A stretch of 64,000 nucleotides of DNA from Hemerocallis citrina (GCA_017893485.1 CM030367.1:87866910-87930909), one strand, 5' to 3'; shown: positions 21,907 through 33,753, counted from the first letter of the stretch. The notes: generated from the sequence alone by a model not told the origin. Numbers and translations: made by a program.

Positions 21907-24788
21907 TTACAAGTTTGTGTGTCCGGCCCCTCCTCCACCGATAATGGAAGTACTTGTGGTGCTTCTCAGAGGGTGTCCACCACACGTGCGTGCTCCCCAT
22001 CCTCGGCCATGTGTACTTGTCATTTGGTTTGTCGTGCCTTGCATAAATCACATTTTTAATTAAATGTATGAAAAATTAGCAACTCAGTGAAACTTTAAAA
22101 CATCTCTATTATCTGTGACATAAACCTATTACTCGAGGGTTGTTTACTCGGCCAACAATGCTTGTTGTGTCCTCTTTGACTGCATGCAGAACAAATTATC
22201 CCCCATGCCCGATGTGTCGCTCATGTCCATGTCAATCCGAATGTGCATAGTTCGTGGCCGACATTTCCTACATCTTTTGAGTGTGTCATCAACTTTGAGT
22301 GTCGGTCCCTATTGGACAGGCCAGTATGATTGGTCTTTAATAGGATTGAATGTGGGCATCCAAGTACGTAATAAGCAATCAATAGAATAGAATGTATCAA
22401 CATAAGGACGGAAATCAACATCCCGATATGCACAAGTCGCCGATACATGAGAACATGGAATGTGGTAAAGCTGGAATTTCTGACAAGTACACACTCGTGC
22501 TCCTAAGTCAACAATATGCAAATTTCAACCCTTTTTGCTAATATTTTTCAACTCTAATACCAGTTCTAACTTGAAATACGCTTGGATTATGGTGAAACAT
22601 TATAGGCTCGTGCAAGTTAGCTCTCTTACGTCGTTTATTGAGAATTTCTTGAACACGTGGAGCCCAAATATTCCCAACACTTATAAGCTTTTGTGTTGCC
22701 TGACGACGTTCGGTAAAGTAACTATTGAGACAATAGAATATTATCTCCACAATAGCTGTCACGGGAAAACGACGAACCCCCTTCAAAATAGAATCATAAC
22801 TTATGAAATATTTGTAGTCATCATGCCATATCGACATCCTCCATCTACAAATGCCCACTTCTCGATAGGCTTCTCCTTAAGCCAATTTGTTGCCTCGAAT
22901 TTTACTGACTCAATCTCTGTCTTTCCTTTTTAAAACTTTTTTGGTGTATTTTGACATGCTACCACCTTCATCTTGTTCTTCAAATCTTTGTTACCAAATT
23001 TTCTTAAAAAGTTGGTAGCAAAATGCCGCATACAATAACGATGATATGTATGTGGCTCATTCCATGGTCCTTTTTCCAGCTCCATGTAAGAAAAATTTCA
23101 GCGTGACGATCAGAGATAACACATAACCCTTGGCGATCGGTAACAGAGTATTGAATACAACTCATGAACCAAGTCCAACTTTGTATACTCCCTCCATCTA
23201 TTATTGCAAACATAAATGGAAATAGCCGATCACTAGCATCGGGTGCAACTACTATCAATAAACAACCCTTATATTTTACATACAAATAAGTTTTATCAAT
23301 ACTTATAATTGGTCTGCAAAACTTAAATCCTTCGATCATAGCCGCAAATGCCCAAAATACTCTTTTGAATGTTTTCTCACCCGGACCGGAACCTTATCCC
23401 ATTTGACATAAGTGTCGATATTTGATTATTGTAGTGCCGATAAAAGAGAAGGCAACTTCGTATACACTTCCTCAAACACAATGAACAACCTCTCGAAAGC
23501 TTTTTGTTTTGCTAACCAAGCCTTGATGTAAGAAATTTTGTAATTGCATTGAAGCAATACTATCTCAATAAATTTGCTTTCAGTGTTAACCCTATTTGTG
23601 CCTTCACAACATTCAAAATCAAACTTGAAACAAATTTAGAATCAACTTTCCTTTGGTCTTGAGTCAATGTGGGTTTGACACATGTATGAGACCTTCCAAT
23701 TTCTTCACAATAAAATATGTCTGTCCAGTTGGAATTATTGCACAAAATCTCCACAAACAACTTGGCTCTACCAAATCAGAATTTGCTGCCTGCTCCTCTT
23801 TTGTACGAACCTTTGGTGCCATTTTACATTTCATGGAATATATGGTTCTCTTCGACCTCACTATGACGAACTCTCAATGTTCCTTAATGGAGAACATCTT
23901 CACCGCATGTATCACATCAGCTTTGGTTGAAAATTTCTGCTCAATGTACAGTTCACGTCGGTCAGATGAACCACATAAATCTTCACCAAAGTGATATACT
24001 TTAGCAATGTTAACCCACTCAACCGATTCGAACTCAGGTACAGTTGCACACAGCCTTTGAGTCGAGGTGACTACCCATTCGACTTCATGTTCCAACTCAT
24101 GAACATCATTAACGTTATCATTTACATCATGTTCATGCACATCTTCTTTTTCTTCGTCGTCTTCTACATCATCCACCTATTTTTTATCTTCTAATAACTC
24201 ATTGTCAACAACAGCATGATCGAATGATTGAATAATATTTTCATTATCGACAAGAGCGCGTATCAAACTGGAAGGACGTGGCAACTCATATTCCGTGGGA
24301 TTTAGTTGTGTTGGAATTGTGAATCTGTCTTCATGTGCAGGAGACAATCATGCAAGTGATTCAATAGGATGATTGAGACTCATCTCAGGAGCCGGTACTT
24401 CGCATACGGGGCTTGACGTACGAGTAACATGTGGATGACCATTAGGAATCTTGATTTGCTCTATATATAACTTCATTGCAGACCAACTAGAGTTCAGATC
24501 AAGTGATCTTGCAATTATGGAAAAAAAGGAATCATCAACAACTATAGGCATCGCTAAGTAATATTGTTCTTTACCTTTTTCAGCTGCATACCTAGCTAGA
24601 ATTTTAACACTCCACTTACCTCTATCCAAGTTAGTTAATTCATAGACCATCTCTACTAGTTCTTGATTTTTGATATTATGATGTGCCCAAACTATTTCCG
24701 ATTCAACACCTCTATAAGAAGCTCCTAGCTTTGGGTCTCTAACTATTTCTCCCTCATAATACAACCAAATAGAAATTTTATAGTCCAT
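21907..24788 (-). pseudogene. MuDR/MULE transposase, broken
   Basis: This transposase excises and reinserts MULEs by a DDE mechanism. On minus: an N-terminal region (24788-24348); an acidic stretch of D/E/V (24176-24060); the MuDR DNA-binding region (E-Q-K-F-S-T-K-A-D-V-I-H-A-V-K, about 23950-23890; then S-H-T-C-V at about 23690-23675); the MULE catalytic domain (I-S-I-D-K-T-Y-L-Y-V-K-Y-K-G-C-L-L at 23310-23260, and V-I-S-D-R-H at about 23120, the likely first two acidic residues); an H-x-Y-C-x-R-H-like block near 23050-23020; the SWIM zinc finger (C-T-C-Q-K-F ... I-P-C-S-H-V, 22500-22440); and a C-terminal knuckle C-S-A-C-S-Q-R-G-H-N-K-H-C (about 22190-22150). The stop is at 21907-21909. Many stops and frame changes separate these blocks, so it is dead. 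Confidence 0.9.
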
Positions 24789-24980
24789 ACTTATACACTA
24801 AGGGATGAATTTTTGGTTCAATATCCAATAATGAAAACAACATAATTATAATTATATTAAGCAACAATTATTTGCAATTAGGAAAACCTAAGTGAAAACT
24901 TATGAATCAAACATTCACAACACCTTACCTATTTTCGTTAATGCATATTCAAACCAGCAAGAATGCAAATTCAATATAAC

Positions 24981-24984
24981 TCTC

Positions 24985-25032
<48 letters not shown>
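24981..25032. repeat. (CT)n microsatellite
   Basis: A CT dinucleotide run with one CC interruption, located upstream (minus sense) of the MuDR-type gene. CT/GA tracts are common in plant 5' leaders. Confidence 0.95.
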
Positions 25033-25035
<3 letters not shown>

Positions 25036-25060
25036 TTCCACATTCAAATCATACCCAACA

Positions 25061-25500
25061 TTCACAAATGTAAGCCTCGATAAACCGATAATTTTGCCAT
25101 AAAACAAACTCAAATTTTATGAAATATTAAAAAGGTGGAGCAGATGATACCTAATATGATGACCAATTGTATTAGAGGGCGCCGAGAGAAGAGGTTAAAA
25201 GGTGAAGGAGCTTAAGTTTTACAAATTGAGATAGGGTTTTGGAAACTCTTGATGGAGATGTGGAAGATGAGTAATAGGGTTTTCTAAGATTTTTTGGTTT
25301 TTGGGGAGTTGGAGTTGGGGTTACAGAATAAATGAAAATAAAATGGGGAGTTGGAGTTGGGGTTACAGAATAATTGAAAATAAAATGAAGGGGGGGGGGG
25401 GGCTTATTAGCGGTCGGGTCCCACTTGTGGTCGCTATTCAAAATATCGACCACAGTTGAATGCAGTCACTATTCCCAATAGTAACCAAAGTTTAAAAAAA
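25061..25500. other. MULE right arm
   Basis: No gene is seen. It contains an imperfect duplication 'ggggagttggagttggggttacagaataa' (25303-25331 and 25345-25373), a G tract (25389-25402), then the inverted-arm block 'gcggtcgggtcccacttgtgg' (25411-25431) that matches 16869-16888 inverted. Confidence 0.6.
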
Positions 25501-25999
25501 TTGTTTGTTATTATTCCAAAAGAGCAAAAGCTCTGTATATTTCACTGAGCGTATAAATACATTCATTTAAGGTTGTTATTCTGATTAGCGACTTCATATA
25601 TGCTTGGTCGCTAATATAATTAACAACAACAAACAAATTTTTTTTTAAAAAATAAAAGATAGACCACTTTCCCATTGGCGACCGTCTGAAGGAAGAGGCC
25701 ACTAATAGAAATAGCAGCCGCTGCTGACGTGACAAGAAGTAGCCCACAAGTGCTAATAGTTTGGAAAGTGGCCCCAAAATGCAAATATTTTCAAAAAGTG
25801 CCTAGTACGGCAAGAAGTTCCGGGGTTTGAGGCTTTGAACGACAACAGCAAATCCTAATATTTTTATATTAATACTTGGATAAATTTCTTTAAACCCTTA
25901 GGTTTCACCTATTTGCAACAAATTGTCTCTAGTTTTTCTAAAAGTGGCGTTTGGATTATAAAATTTTGGAAAATTTTATATTTTTGAAACATTTGTATA

Positions 26000-26419
26000 T
26001 ACCATTTTTTTTCTTTCTATTTGTTGCGTAGGAAAAAGAAAAGTAAGAAAAGCATTACAACTACCCACGCACTCGAGCGACACCCCTCGCATCATCCTCC
26101 ATCATAGTAATCATTTCAACATTACCAATAGAAATCCAAAGAAAGTCATGTGCCGAATTCCTTTCTCTCTTCACAACAGTGTCTGCACTCATATTGCGCT
26201 CTCAAAATATATATTGGATGAAAACATCATGAAGATTAGCCACCAATCTCCGAATATCTTGGAAATTTTTTAATTTGGTTCAGACCGGTGTCATGAGGTT
26301 GATTAACCACGAATTCAGAGTCACCTTTAATGATGTATGACTCATCATGGCCAATAAATATAGATAGACTTCAAGGTAGCCCAAAGACTACGAAATTCTG
26401 CAATGTGGAGACAGGGCCA
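26000..26419 (-). pseudogene. LINE ORF2 C-terminus (RNase H), right portion of split fragment
   Basis: Read on minus from the copia insertion site, this continues the RNase H domain begun at 32760-32619: A-E-F-R-S-L-W-A (about 26395-26370), I-K-G-D-S-E-F-V-V-N-Q (about 26315-26280, the acidic active-site strand), and E-R-N-M-S-A-D-T-V-V-K (about 26205-26170). A stop CTA (plus) lies at 26061-26063. It is frameshifted. A T-rich stretch near 26008-26015 may be the inverted poly(A). This belongs to the RNase H-containing plant L1 type, different from the LINE at 2419. Confidence 0.8.
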
Positions 26420-27026
26420 TGTTAGATTTATGTCTTGTATACTATGTTGGATACGGTTTGGAATTGCCAGTTGTTGGTAGTTGTGGGTTTATGTCTTGTT
26501 GGACGGTCGACCGTTCGCGATGTCGATAAATTTTGAGCTCGGGTCTGGCTGATTCGTGAGAAGCCCAACTTGTTCTTCAAGTCAGATCATGTGGCTCTTA
26601 TCATATGGTTATCTCTTTAGTAACATCCAATGGCTATTGTATCAAGATATTAAACTAGGATTTCTGTATATCTCTATACATTGTTGTTATTGGCCTCTAT
26701 TCAGAGCTAAGAGAGAGAGAGAGAGTACTTTATTGAATGCGAAGTTTGATAAGTTCTCCAATTGTAAACAACTAGTACTTGCTGGTGAGGCTTGAGAGAT
26801 GGTCGTGGTGAGAATTGTAATATTCCTATATATTCTCTAGTTGAATAACATCTTGGGTTCCCCTCCCCCCCCCCCCCCCCCCCCCCCCCCGTACGCGTAT
26901 TAAGGCGGAAGTCCCAACCGGGATAAACTTGTGTGTGCTTGGTGTATTTAGTGTGATCTAATGTGTGCTTGGTGGTTTGCATTGATTGCATCAAATAACT
27001 CAACAAGATCCACAGTTTTCCTAACA
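26420..27026 (+). repeat. copia 5' LTR
   Basis: 607 bp, TGTTAG...CTAACA. It aligns with 31923-32613 from 'gagctcgggtctggctgattcgtg' onward. The first 120 bp differ by a rearrangement: a second copy of 'gtttatgtcttgt' at about 26487. It contains a 26-bp C run (26865-26890) where the 3' LTR has only five C. Confidence 0.93.
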
Positions 27027-27027
27027 A

Positions 27028-27039
27028 GTGGTATCAGAG
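27028..27039 (+). promoter_or_regulatory. copia primer-binding site
   Basis: TGGTATCAGAGT starts 2 bp after the 5' LTR. It matches the plant initiator tRNA-Met PBS except for its last base. Confidence 0.9.
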
Positions 27040-27077
27040 TATTGGGTTCAAGGATTTGTTCGAGTTCCTTGGAGAAG

Positions 27078-27853
27078 ATGGCAAATCAGATCACGAAGAT
27101 CAAGCAGTTTGAAGGTAATATAAACTTTGATCTCCTGAAGGAGGAAGCATCGGTTCAACATGACTTGTATCTAGTCTTAGAAGGAGATAAAGGGAGACCA
27201 ATCGGCACAAAGCAAGATAATTGGTAGGAGATTTATTCAGAAGCCTTGGGTTTAATCCTTATGTCTTTGACGAGCGATGTCAGGTGTAGGAGATCGTCAT
27301 TACAGGGTCGGATGCACCAGAAAGGAAAGTTGTGGGATTTCTCAATGAATAAAAGTACCGCTCTTCTAGATCATATAGTGGAGTTCAATATGGAGTTATC
27401 TGAACTGAGGGCATTCAACGTAGATGATCTAAAAGCTTCCAACTTGATATATTCACGACCAAATTTATCTAACATGATAACCGTGCTAGACGAGAAATCT
27501 ACCAAGGAGAAGTTTTTTATAGCAGATACGATCAAGGGGTTGGAGGATGATACACTTAGGAAGAAGAGTCAGGAATTGACGTCAACTTCTATGAGTTGCT
27601 TGCAGTGGATTATACATCGAAGGGAAGAAAAAGTGTATGTAGGAGTAAGTTCCATGGCCACCAGTGCAAAGGGATTGAGCATTACATGAGAGACTGTTGC
27701 AAACGGGTGAGTCAGAGGGGCACCAAATCCAGTGCCGCTGAATCAAGTGATGGCTTAAATAGTGCTTTTGTTTCAAGTCCTTTAGATGTGAATTCCGGTT
27801 ATTTTTTTTTCATTCGGTTAGTTCTTCTCAAGTTTGCTCCGAGATGGCGTTAG
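27078..27853 (+). pseudogene. copia gag remnant
   Basis: Gag would form the virus-like particle of the retrotransposon. The start M-A-N-Q-I-T-K-I-K-Q-F-E-G-N-I-N-F is typical of copia gag in plants. A TAG follows at 27225. Homology resumes at 27340 (H-I-V-E-F-N-M-E-L-S-E-L, then K-G-L-E-D-D-T-L-R) in another frame and ends with a zinc-knuckle remnant (C-K-G-I-E-H-Y-M-R-D-C, about 27671-27705) whose first cysteine is replaced by glycine. At least two frame changes and a stop disable it. Confidence 0.88.
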
Positions 27854-28465
27854 TTTCTACTTACAAGTTTGCATCAAGTCGTTCTGTGAGAACGAATGTT
27901 ATTCAGATTTGTAAAGTAATGGTTTCTACTTACAAATTTGCCTTAGAACGAAGGTTGACAAGATTTGTGAAGTAAGGGGTGAAAGAACAGTTGTAACATC
28001 CCGTATTGTTTTTTTTATAAAAATACATTTTTTTCTATTTTGCCTGTGCAACGCACGTGCAATTTCATTTCATCTTTCATTCAAAAATATTTTTTTGGTA
28101 TGCATAAGTTCTTTTTTTATTTTTATTTAGTTGGCTACTTCTTATTTAGAACACATAGGCCTAATAGTCCATTGAAATAAATAAAATAAAATAAATAATA
28201 ATAAGAGCCCAATGAGAGGCCCACAAATAAATTCTACATTTATTTTGTGCACTTTTCCTACACTTGTTTTGTAACATACACCTATGATATAACTAGGATC
28301 CATTAATTAATATTAAAAAAAAGGATGTGCTTGTGCACTGCACGTGCACGTGGTTTTGGGCGTGGAGGTAGTGGAGTGAACGTTGTGTTTTCTATGACCA
28401 GGTCGTGGGTCGTGGAGAGGCAGAAGAGAAAAAGTAGGAAGTGGGATTTTAACTACTTTTTGCCT

Positions 28466-28473
28466 TATAAATA
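28466..28473 (+). promoter_or_regulatory. TATA box of solo LTR
   Basis: TATAAATA follows 'ttttgcct' and precedes a C/A-rich start-like region (aaaccccaacaca). This is a plausible LTR promoter, now with no coding region downstream. Confidence 0.6.
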
Positions 28474-28783
28474 AACCCCAACACATAAACCACTCTCACA
28501 CATAATCCAATTTACTTTACCAAGTAACCAACAGTGAGAACAGTGAGGAAACAAAACAAAAAAAATCATCAGAGCGCCAAGGCAGTATTCGGGTGTTTTC
28601 TTGAGTGAGGTTTGCTGTGGATTTCTTGCTGTGAATTCGGGGTGTTTGCGCTTGGCTTTTGGAATTTTGGTGGAGATATTGTGGGCTTGCTTTTAGCTTT
28701 TGGGAGGAAATTACTCTCCTATTAGGTGGGTGGGCCTTTATACTTTCTAATTTATTGAGTAGTTGCATGTGTAGATACTCTAA

Positions 28784-29016
28784 TTTTTTTTTTTGATGAA
28801 ACGGATAGAGTCCAAAGACTCCAGCCATAATATATATTCATAAAAATAACTGTAGCAAGGTCTTACAAGGCGTAAGACAATTAGTACAAAAACAATATAC
28901 TACAATACAGATCCAACTAGAATTACATCCACCGATGAACATACGCTAAGCCGAGAACAACACACCCCAACTAGAAGCCTGCTGATCGATTAAGCCAAAT
29001 CACGCAAGGAAATAGA
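28784..29016 (-). mobile_element. Short 5'-truncated LINE tail (233 bp)
   Basis: On plus it begins with a T run (inverted poly A), then the complement of 'ggctggagtctttggactct', which is the exact 3' tail motif of the LINE at 2419-6520. The 11-bp direct repeat AGATACTCTAA flanks it (28773-28783 and 29017-29027). It represents only the 3' untranslated end of the LINE or a SINE sharing that end. No tRNA-like head was seen, so a truncated LINE is favoured. Confidence 0.88.
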
Positions 29017-29542
29017 AGATACTCTAAAATTTAAATTGTTAATACAGAATGGTTAATTTACTCTCATTGATTGTGATGTGTGTGATAGAAGAAACTCTAA
29101 AATTTTGAGTGAAATGCCTGTTAATTAAAATAGATTTAAGAAATTGAAGTTTAGAAATTGTGTAAATTAACATGTGAAATGTAAATTTGGGTTCCCTTTA
29201 GAGAAGTAGATATTTTTATGAAATACGAATTTAATTGACCCTGAGAAAAATTCTCTTATTACTAATTGTCAGGGAAAAAGGAATTTATTGAAGTAGAATT
29301 GACATTTCATAAGTTATAGTGATAATTGAGTTACTCTTCACGTGATAGAAATTTTAAATTGTGTGAACTTATTGGTGCATTAAAATTCAGTATATTGTTT
29401 TAGATTGCACGTAGATTGACCATATTTAATTGACGGAACGGGTAAAAATTGAATGCATATTTTTTTTTAAAATGAAGAAATGAATCAGTTGAGGTTAAAT
29501 ATTTCAGGATTTAAACTCCATATATGTTAGTGATCTGAGCAA

Positions 29543-29596
29543 TGGCTCAGTGGGTAGGTGTTCAGGCACCTCTTAGTTTGGTGTGGGTTCGAATGT
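29543..29596 (+). other. tRNA-like box A/box B module in solo LTR
   Basis: TGGCTCAGTGG (29543-29553) fits the Pol III box A consensus. GGTTCGAATGT (29586-29596) resembles box B, 32 bp later. The surrounding 'gagc...gctc' is stem-like, but no cloverleaf was established. This is not called as a tRNA gene. Confidence 0.5.
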
Positions 29597-29764
29597 AGGC
29601 GACGCTCAGTTGGTTTTCAAAAAAATAAAAAATTTAACAGAATGAGATAAGGTAAACTTGAGTATTTAAAAAAATATGTCCACTTTACTCATTGGGCCGA
29701 CTCGGCCCATTGGTTTGGGTATTGGGCTTTCTTCTTACCTTATCCCATTGGTGTGGGTTCGATC

Positions 29765-29990
29765 CTGTGTGGAGGCTCTGACTTTATCTCTAAAACCACT
29801 TTTTTTTATTAATGTGTGGTGGCTCTAACTTTATTTCTAAAACCCCCTTTTTTTTATTAATTTGTGGAGGCTCTGACTTTATTTCGAAAACCCCTTTTTT
29901 TATAAATTTGTGGAGGCCCTGACTTTATTTCTAAAACCCCTTTTTTATTAATGTGGGGAGGCTCTGACTTCATTTCTAAAACCTTTTTTT
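29765..29990. repeat. 45-50-bp tandem repeat, about five units
   Basis: Five units of 'gtggaggctctgactttatttctaaaacccc' plus a T run and 'attaat' occur in tandem inside the solo LTR, with small differences between units. Confidence 0.85.
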
Positions 29991-31356
29991 ATGTGTTTCC
30001 ATTGGATATTTTTTTTGAAAGTATTGGAATTGTGAGAAGAACATAATTAAAGTTTGGAGATTTTATTATATGGTTCTAAAAGAAAAATTTTTAATCTAAA
30101 AGGTATGTTTTTCTTTATGACTTGAGTTGGGCTTCAAAATTTAAAAATACAATAAATTGAAGATATGTAAGTTTGGATTTCATGAATGATAGTTACAAGA
30201 GTAAGATGAATTGATTAAGATGTGAATGAATAAAGTTAAGGATATGAGTAAAGTGAAATTTTAATATATGAATATTAAAGGGTATGAGTACCCATGAATT
30301 GTAGAACATGAAAGGTTGTGATCTAGAGGTTTAGTAAGACCCGAGTACCGGCAAATATTGATCTAAATGATTGATTTGAGATATGTCTATATGGGCTATC
30401 TCGATATTTTTGTTTAAGTCCTGTAGGAGGGGAAGCTAACTCTATGTATTATAATTTATTCATGTCTTGAACTTAAGAACTAGGCACTAAGTGAAGATGT
30501 AGTAAACTTGAGTGGAGGGCCTCTATATAGTCGGGCGGTGGATCACTGGGACTATAGATCCAGTCGGGCGATGGATTCCGGGACTGTGGTTGCTTGCGAT
30601 GGAGGCGAGCCTTAATTAAATCCGGTATCATGATTGGTCGGGCGGATAGTAGGCCGCACTCCAGTGTATATGTGTATACCAGAGCTAGAGGGACACTTGC
30701 GGGATGTTCGCACAACGAGGATTTTGTATAGTCGGGCGGTCGATTACAGGACTGGAATCCGTACTCGTGGAATGTTTAAACTTTGTTTTTATTACTGGGT
30801 AGTTATCATGGCGAGGGATTAAACCCTTTAATGTGGAGTACGTAGGTGCTTGCCCTCGGACCTATATAGTACGGGATGCATTGAATCCGAACAAGTATGC
30901 ATTAGTGTCATCTTAGCGTAAAACATCTGTATTAGGCATTAAGGCATCGCATACACTGACATGTTTAGAGTAGTCACTTTTAACACTTTGTTTACATTCA
31001 AGTTTGTGGCTTGTTAAAGTATTAAAGAATCGTTATATTTTCGGCATAACGAGGTGACCGTGTATAATATTGCATCGGTTGTAAGCAACTAATGCGCCCA
31101 CAGTTTTATATGCAGGACTTGGAATTTACAAAAGGATATAAAGATGAATTTGATGCTGATGATTACTTAGATGCTAAAGTTATTGTAGTTGTACATTTAT
31201 CATTGTTGTATTTTATTTATTCCACTGCGTGTTTATGTAAAAAGATTTTGTTGTAATAAAAGTTTTAAATTCCTTATAAAATTGTATGAAGTGAAGTGTA
31301 AAGATCATGTTAAGCTACGAATTACCGTATTTTGGTATTCGGGGCGTTACAACAGT

Positions 31357-31770
31357 AGAGTCGAAGATGACAGACGGAAAGGGACACGCACTAGAGGAGA
31401 GCATGCATATTCCTTTGATGAAACAAAGTCTTTTATCCATGAGAACTCTAGAAGCACGTTACTGTAGGTACACAGATCCAGGTGGAGTTTGTTCAATTTG
31501 AAAAAGTTATTGTAAGGTGATGAAGGGTGAGAGGGGGATTGAGCAAGGTCAGTACAATCTCTACCATATTTGGAGGAATAGGAAAACTTACGCAAGTGTT
31601 TCGAAGCCCAATGTTCCTAAAGCATTATCTAGTTTGTCGTCACTAGAATCATCCAAGCGAGACTGCGATGTTCGAATATTATCGGAAGGTGGAGAGAGCC
31701 TTGAGGTAGGTGGAGTTCATTTGGAAGGTGACACCTCCATGATTATATCTGCTGGGGTGTATCCTTGAGG
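31357..31770 (+). pseudogene. copia pol remnant (GAG-pre-integrase region)
   Basis: After the solo LTR the copia reading resumes with I-P-L-M-K-Q-S-L-L-S-M-R-T-L-E-A (about 31409-31455), matching the 'vP.lk.nLiS...L' block before the GAG-pre-integrase domain. Then comes K-G-E-R-G-I-E-Q-G-Q-Y-N-L-Y (31520-31563). A stop (TGA, 31499-31501) and a frame change lie between them. Everything downstream (integrase, RT, RNase H) is missing up to the purine tract at about 31911. Confidence 0.75.
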
Positions 31771-31922
31771 GGGGTATACAATGAGGAAAAAAAGTTAGAG
31801 ATAGATTCAACTAGCAGAGGAAGCCATCGAAATGAGTTCTGTGTAAGAGGAGAATAAAAAGAGTCTAGAAGGTTTTAAATCACACAGGTGTGGATTCATT
31901 GTATGCAATCCAAGATGGAGAT

Positions 31923-32613
31923 TGTTGGGTTTATGTATTGCATACTATGTTGGATACGAAGACGATGAGACGATAGAAGAATCGAGATGGTTGAAGACAG
32001 AAAAGGAAACAGTCAGCAGCAGCAGTTGTAGAAGGTTGTGTTCGACCAACCTTGGGGTGCGGTCGACCATCCCCTGTACAGGGTCTTTCCGTGAGGAGGA
32101 CAGTCGACCGATCTTGTTAGACTGTCGATCGTTCGCGGCGCTGATGGATTTTGAGCTCGGGTCTGGCTGATTCGTGAGAAGTCTAACTTGCTCTTCAAGT
32201 CAGATTGTGTGGCTCTTATCGTAGGGTTATCTCTTCAGTAACATTCAATGGTTATTGTATCATGATATCAAACTAAGGTTTCTTTAGATCTCTATAAATT
32301 GTTGTTATTGGCCTCTATTGAGAGCCAAGAGAGAGAGTACTTCATTGAAGGCGGAGTTTGATAGGTTCTCCAATTATAAACAACTAGTACTTGCTGGTAA
32401 TGCTTGAGAGATGGTCGTGGTGAGAATTGTAATATTCTTGTATCTTCTCTAATTGAATAACATATCGAAAATCTTCTCCCCCGAATTAAGGCGAAAGCCC
32501 AAACCGGAATAAATTTGTGTGTACTTTAGCGTGTTCAGTATAATCTCATATGTGCTTCATAGTTTGTGTTGATTGTATCGAATAACTTAACAAGATGCTC
32601 AGTTTCCCTAATA
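31923..32613 (+). repeat. copia 3' LTR
   Basis: 691 bp, TGTTGG...CTAATA (the terminal CA has decayed to TA). It carries extra sequence relative to the 5' LTR at about 31965-32120, rich in GTCGAC/GTCGATC motifs. It is followed by the GGCCA duplication. Confidence 0.93.
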
Positions 32614-32618
32614 GGCCA

Positions 32619-33748
32619 CCCCCAACATGCAAAGCATGGCAATTTCAATCTCTTACTACAAATCCATACCCGGTTTCACCCTCCGACAAAGACTCATCAA
32701 ATTACGTTGAGTTTGAAAGTCAATACTAATGGTGCATTCCATTTAATCAAGAGCTCGAGGAGAGACGATCAAATTGAGACCCAATCATTGAATCTCATTA
32801 GAAGAGTTGGTCATGGTAGACATATTTCCGTACACATTGCACCTCTTAGTATGAACAACCACCCTCGGGATGGTACACGCTTCCTCAAAGCAAAGATGAC
32901 ATCATGACACCGAGCCTTCCAGATTTGCCACACCGTAGTAACAAGCAGATCCTGCAACACCTTGTTCTTGCTTCCAATCCCAATCTGACTACCATCAAGC
33001 ATAGTCCACAAATCCTTAGTTGACTGCAAATTAAACACCATACTTGTACATTCTTCTATAATATTCCAAACTTGAGAAAAGAACATGATCTATACTCTCA
33101 TCAGTCATGTTGCTAAACGGGCGGGTGACATTTATACCCTGTCCACGACGAGCTAGTTCAGTCCTTGTAGGGATGACTTTCATCGCTACCTTCCAGATCT
33201 ACACTCGGATCTTGGGGGCTGTTCTGATCTTCCACAAAATACTTGCAGGAAAATCAAGAGGATCAAATTGGCAACTTACTGCTTCACTATTAAGCAATTT
33301 AGGAGACCTTCAAAAGAGGAACATGAAAGCAGGTCAACCTATCTTCAACTGGGTGAAGAGGAAGTGGGATAGTGCAAATTGCCTTGATGATGATGGAGGG
33401 CGGAAACATATGCTCCAAACGTGCCAAATCCCATTTTCTAAACTGGTGATTTGCTCACTCACCTTCAGTCCCACTTCAACGCCTTCATAGGTAGGGCTAG
33501 TTTTTTGAATGGGCCGGGCAGGAACCAAGCATGGATCTCTAATTAAATCAACGGCCTCCCCATTGCCGTTCTCCCAAAGAAGACCCTTACTGAGCATCTC
33601 TTTAATGACCGGCACAACCAAGAGCAATTACTTGAACATTTCACACCCCATGTGAAGCCAGCAAATTTGTACTTAACAGAGAACCATTGAAACAATAGTG
33701 AATTGGGATTACTGAGCTAATTGTTTTGCCATGCGACATTCGTGCAAA
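32619..33748 (-). pseudogene. LINE ORF2 remnant (zf-RVT and RNase H start), left portion of split fragment
   Basis: Read on minus: M-A-K-Q-L-A-Q (about 33735-33715); G-L-L-W-E-N-G-N-G-E-A-V-D-L-I-R-D-P (33580-33530), the plant-LINE 'W.vGnG..i.iw.DPW' block; V-W-Q-I-W-K-A-R-C (32930-32905); then the RNase H start ending G-Y-G-F-V-V-R-D (about 32680-32655). It continues at 26419 on the other side of the copia element. There are several stops and frame changes. Its own 5' side ends at the gypsy insertion (33749), and no obvious continuation is seen beyond 52214. Confidence 0.8.
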
Positions 33749-33753
33749 GTATT

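Larger units (their letters stand above)
27992..31351 (+). mobile_element. Solo LTR (3.36 kb)
   Basis: It begins TGTAACATCCCG and ends GGGGCGTTACA. The direct 5-bp duplication ACAGT is exact (27987-27991 and 31352-31356), and no internal domain is present. That structure is a solo LTR left by LTR-LTR recombination. It has a TATA-like box (28466), a 233-bp LINE tail insertion (28784-29016), a tRNA-like A/B-box module (29543-29596) and a short tandem array (29765-29990). The right third aligns with 1060-1698 and, inverted, with 37389-38200. Confidence 0.95.
26420..32613 (+). mobile_element. Gag-only Ty1/copia element, carrying nested solo LTR
   Basis: The LTRs are at 26420-27026 and 31923-32613, and the exact 5-bp duplication GGCCA flanks them (26415-26419 and 32614-32618). 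A PBS of initiator-Met type follows the 5' LTR (27028), and a purine tract 'aagatggagat' precedes the 3' LTR. Without the nested 27992-31351 insertion (plus its ACAGT duplication) the internal region is only about 1.5 kb. It holds a decayed gag and a GAG-pre-integrase remnant, with no integrase core, reverse transcriptase or RNase H. It is therefore a large-deletion, non-autonomous copia. It was inserted into a minus-strand LINE remnant. Confidence 0.95.

Noticed and set aside
23653..23994. Plus-strand frames opposite the MuDR transposase (for example 23653-23994)
   Set aside because: Shadows of the minus-strand transposase. The conserved motifs are read only on minus.
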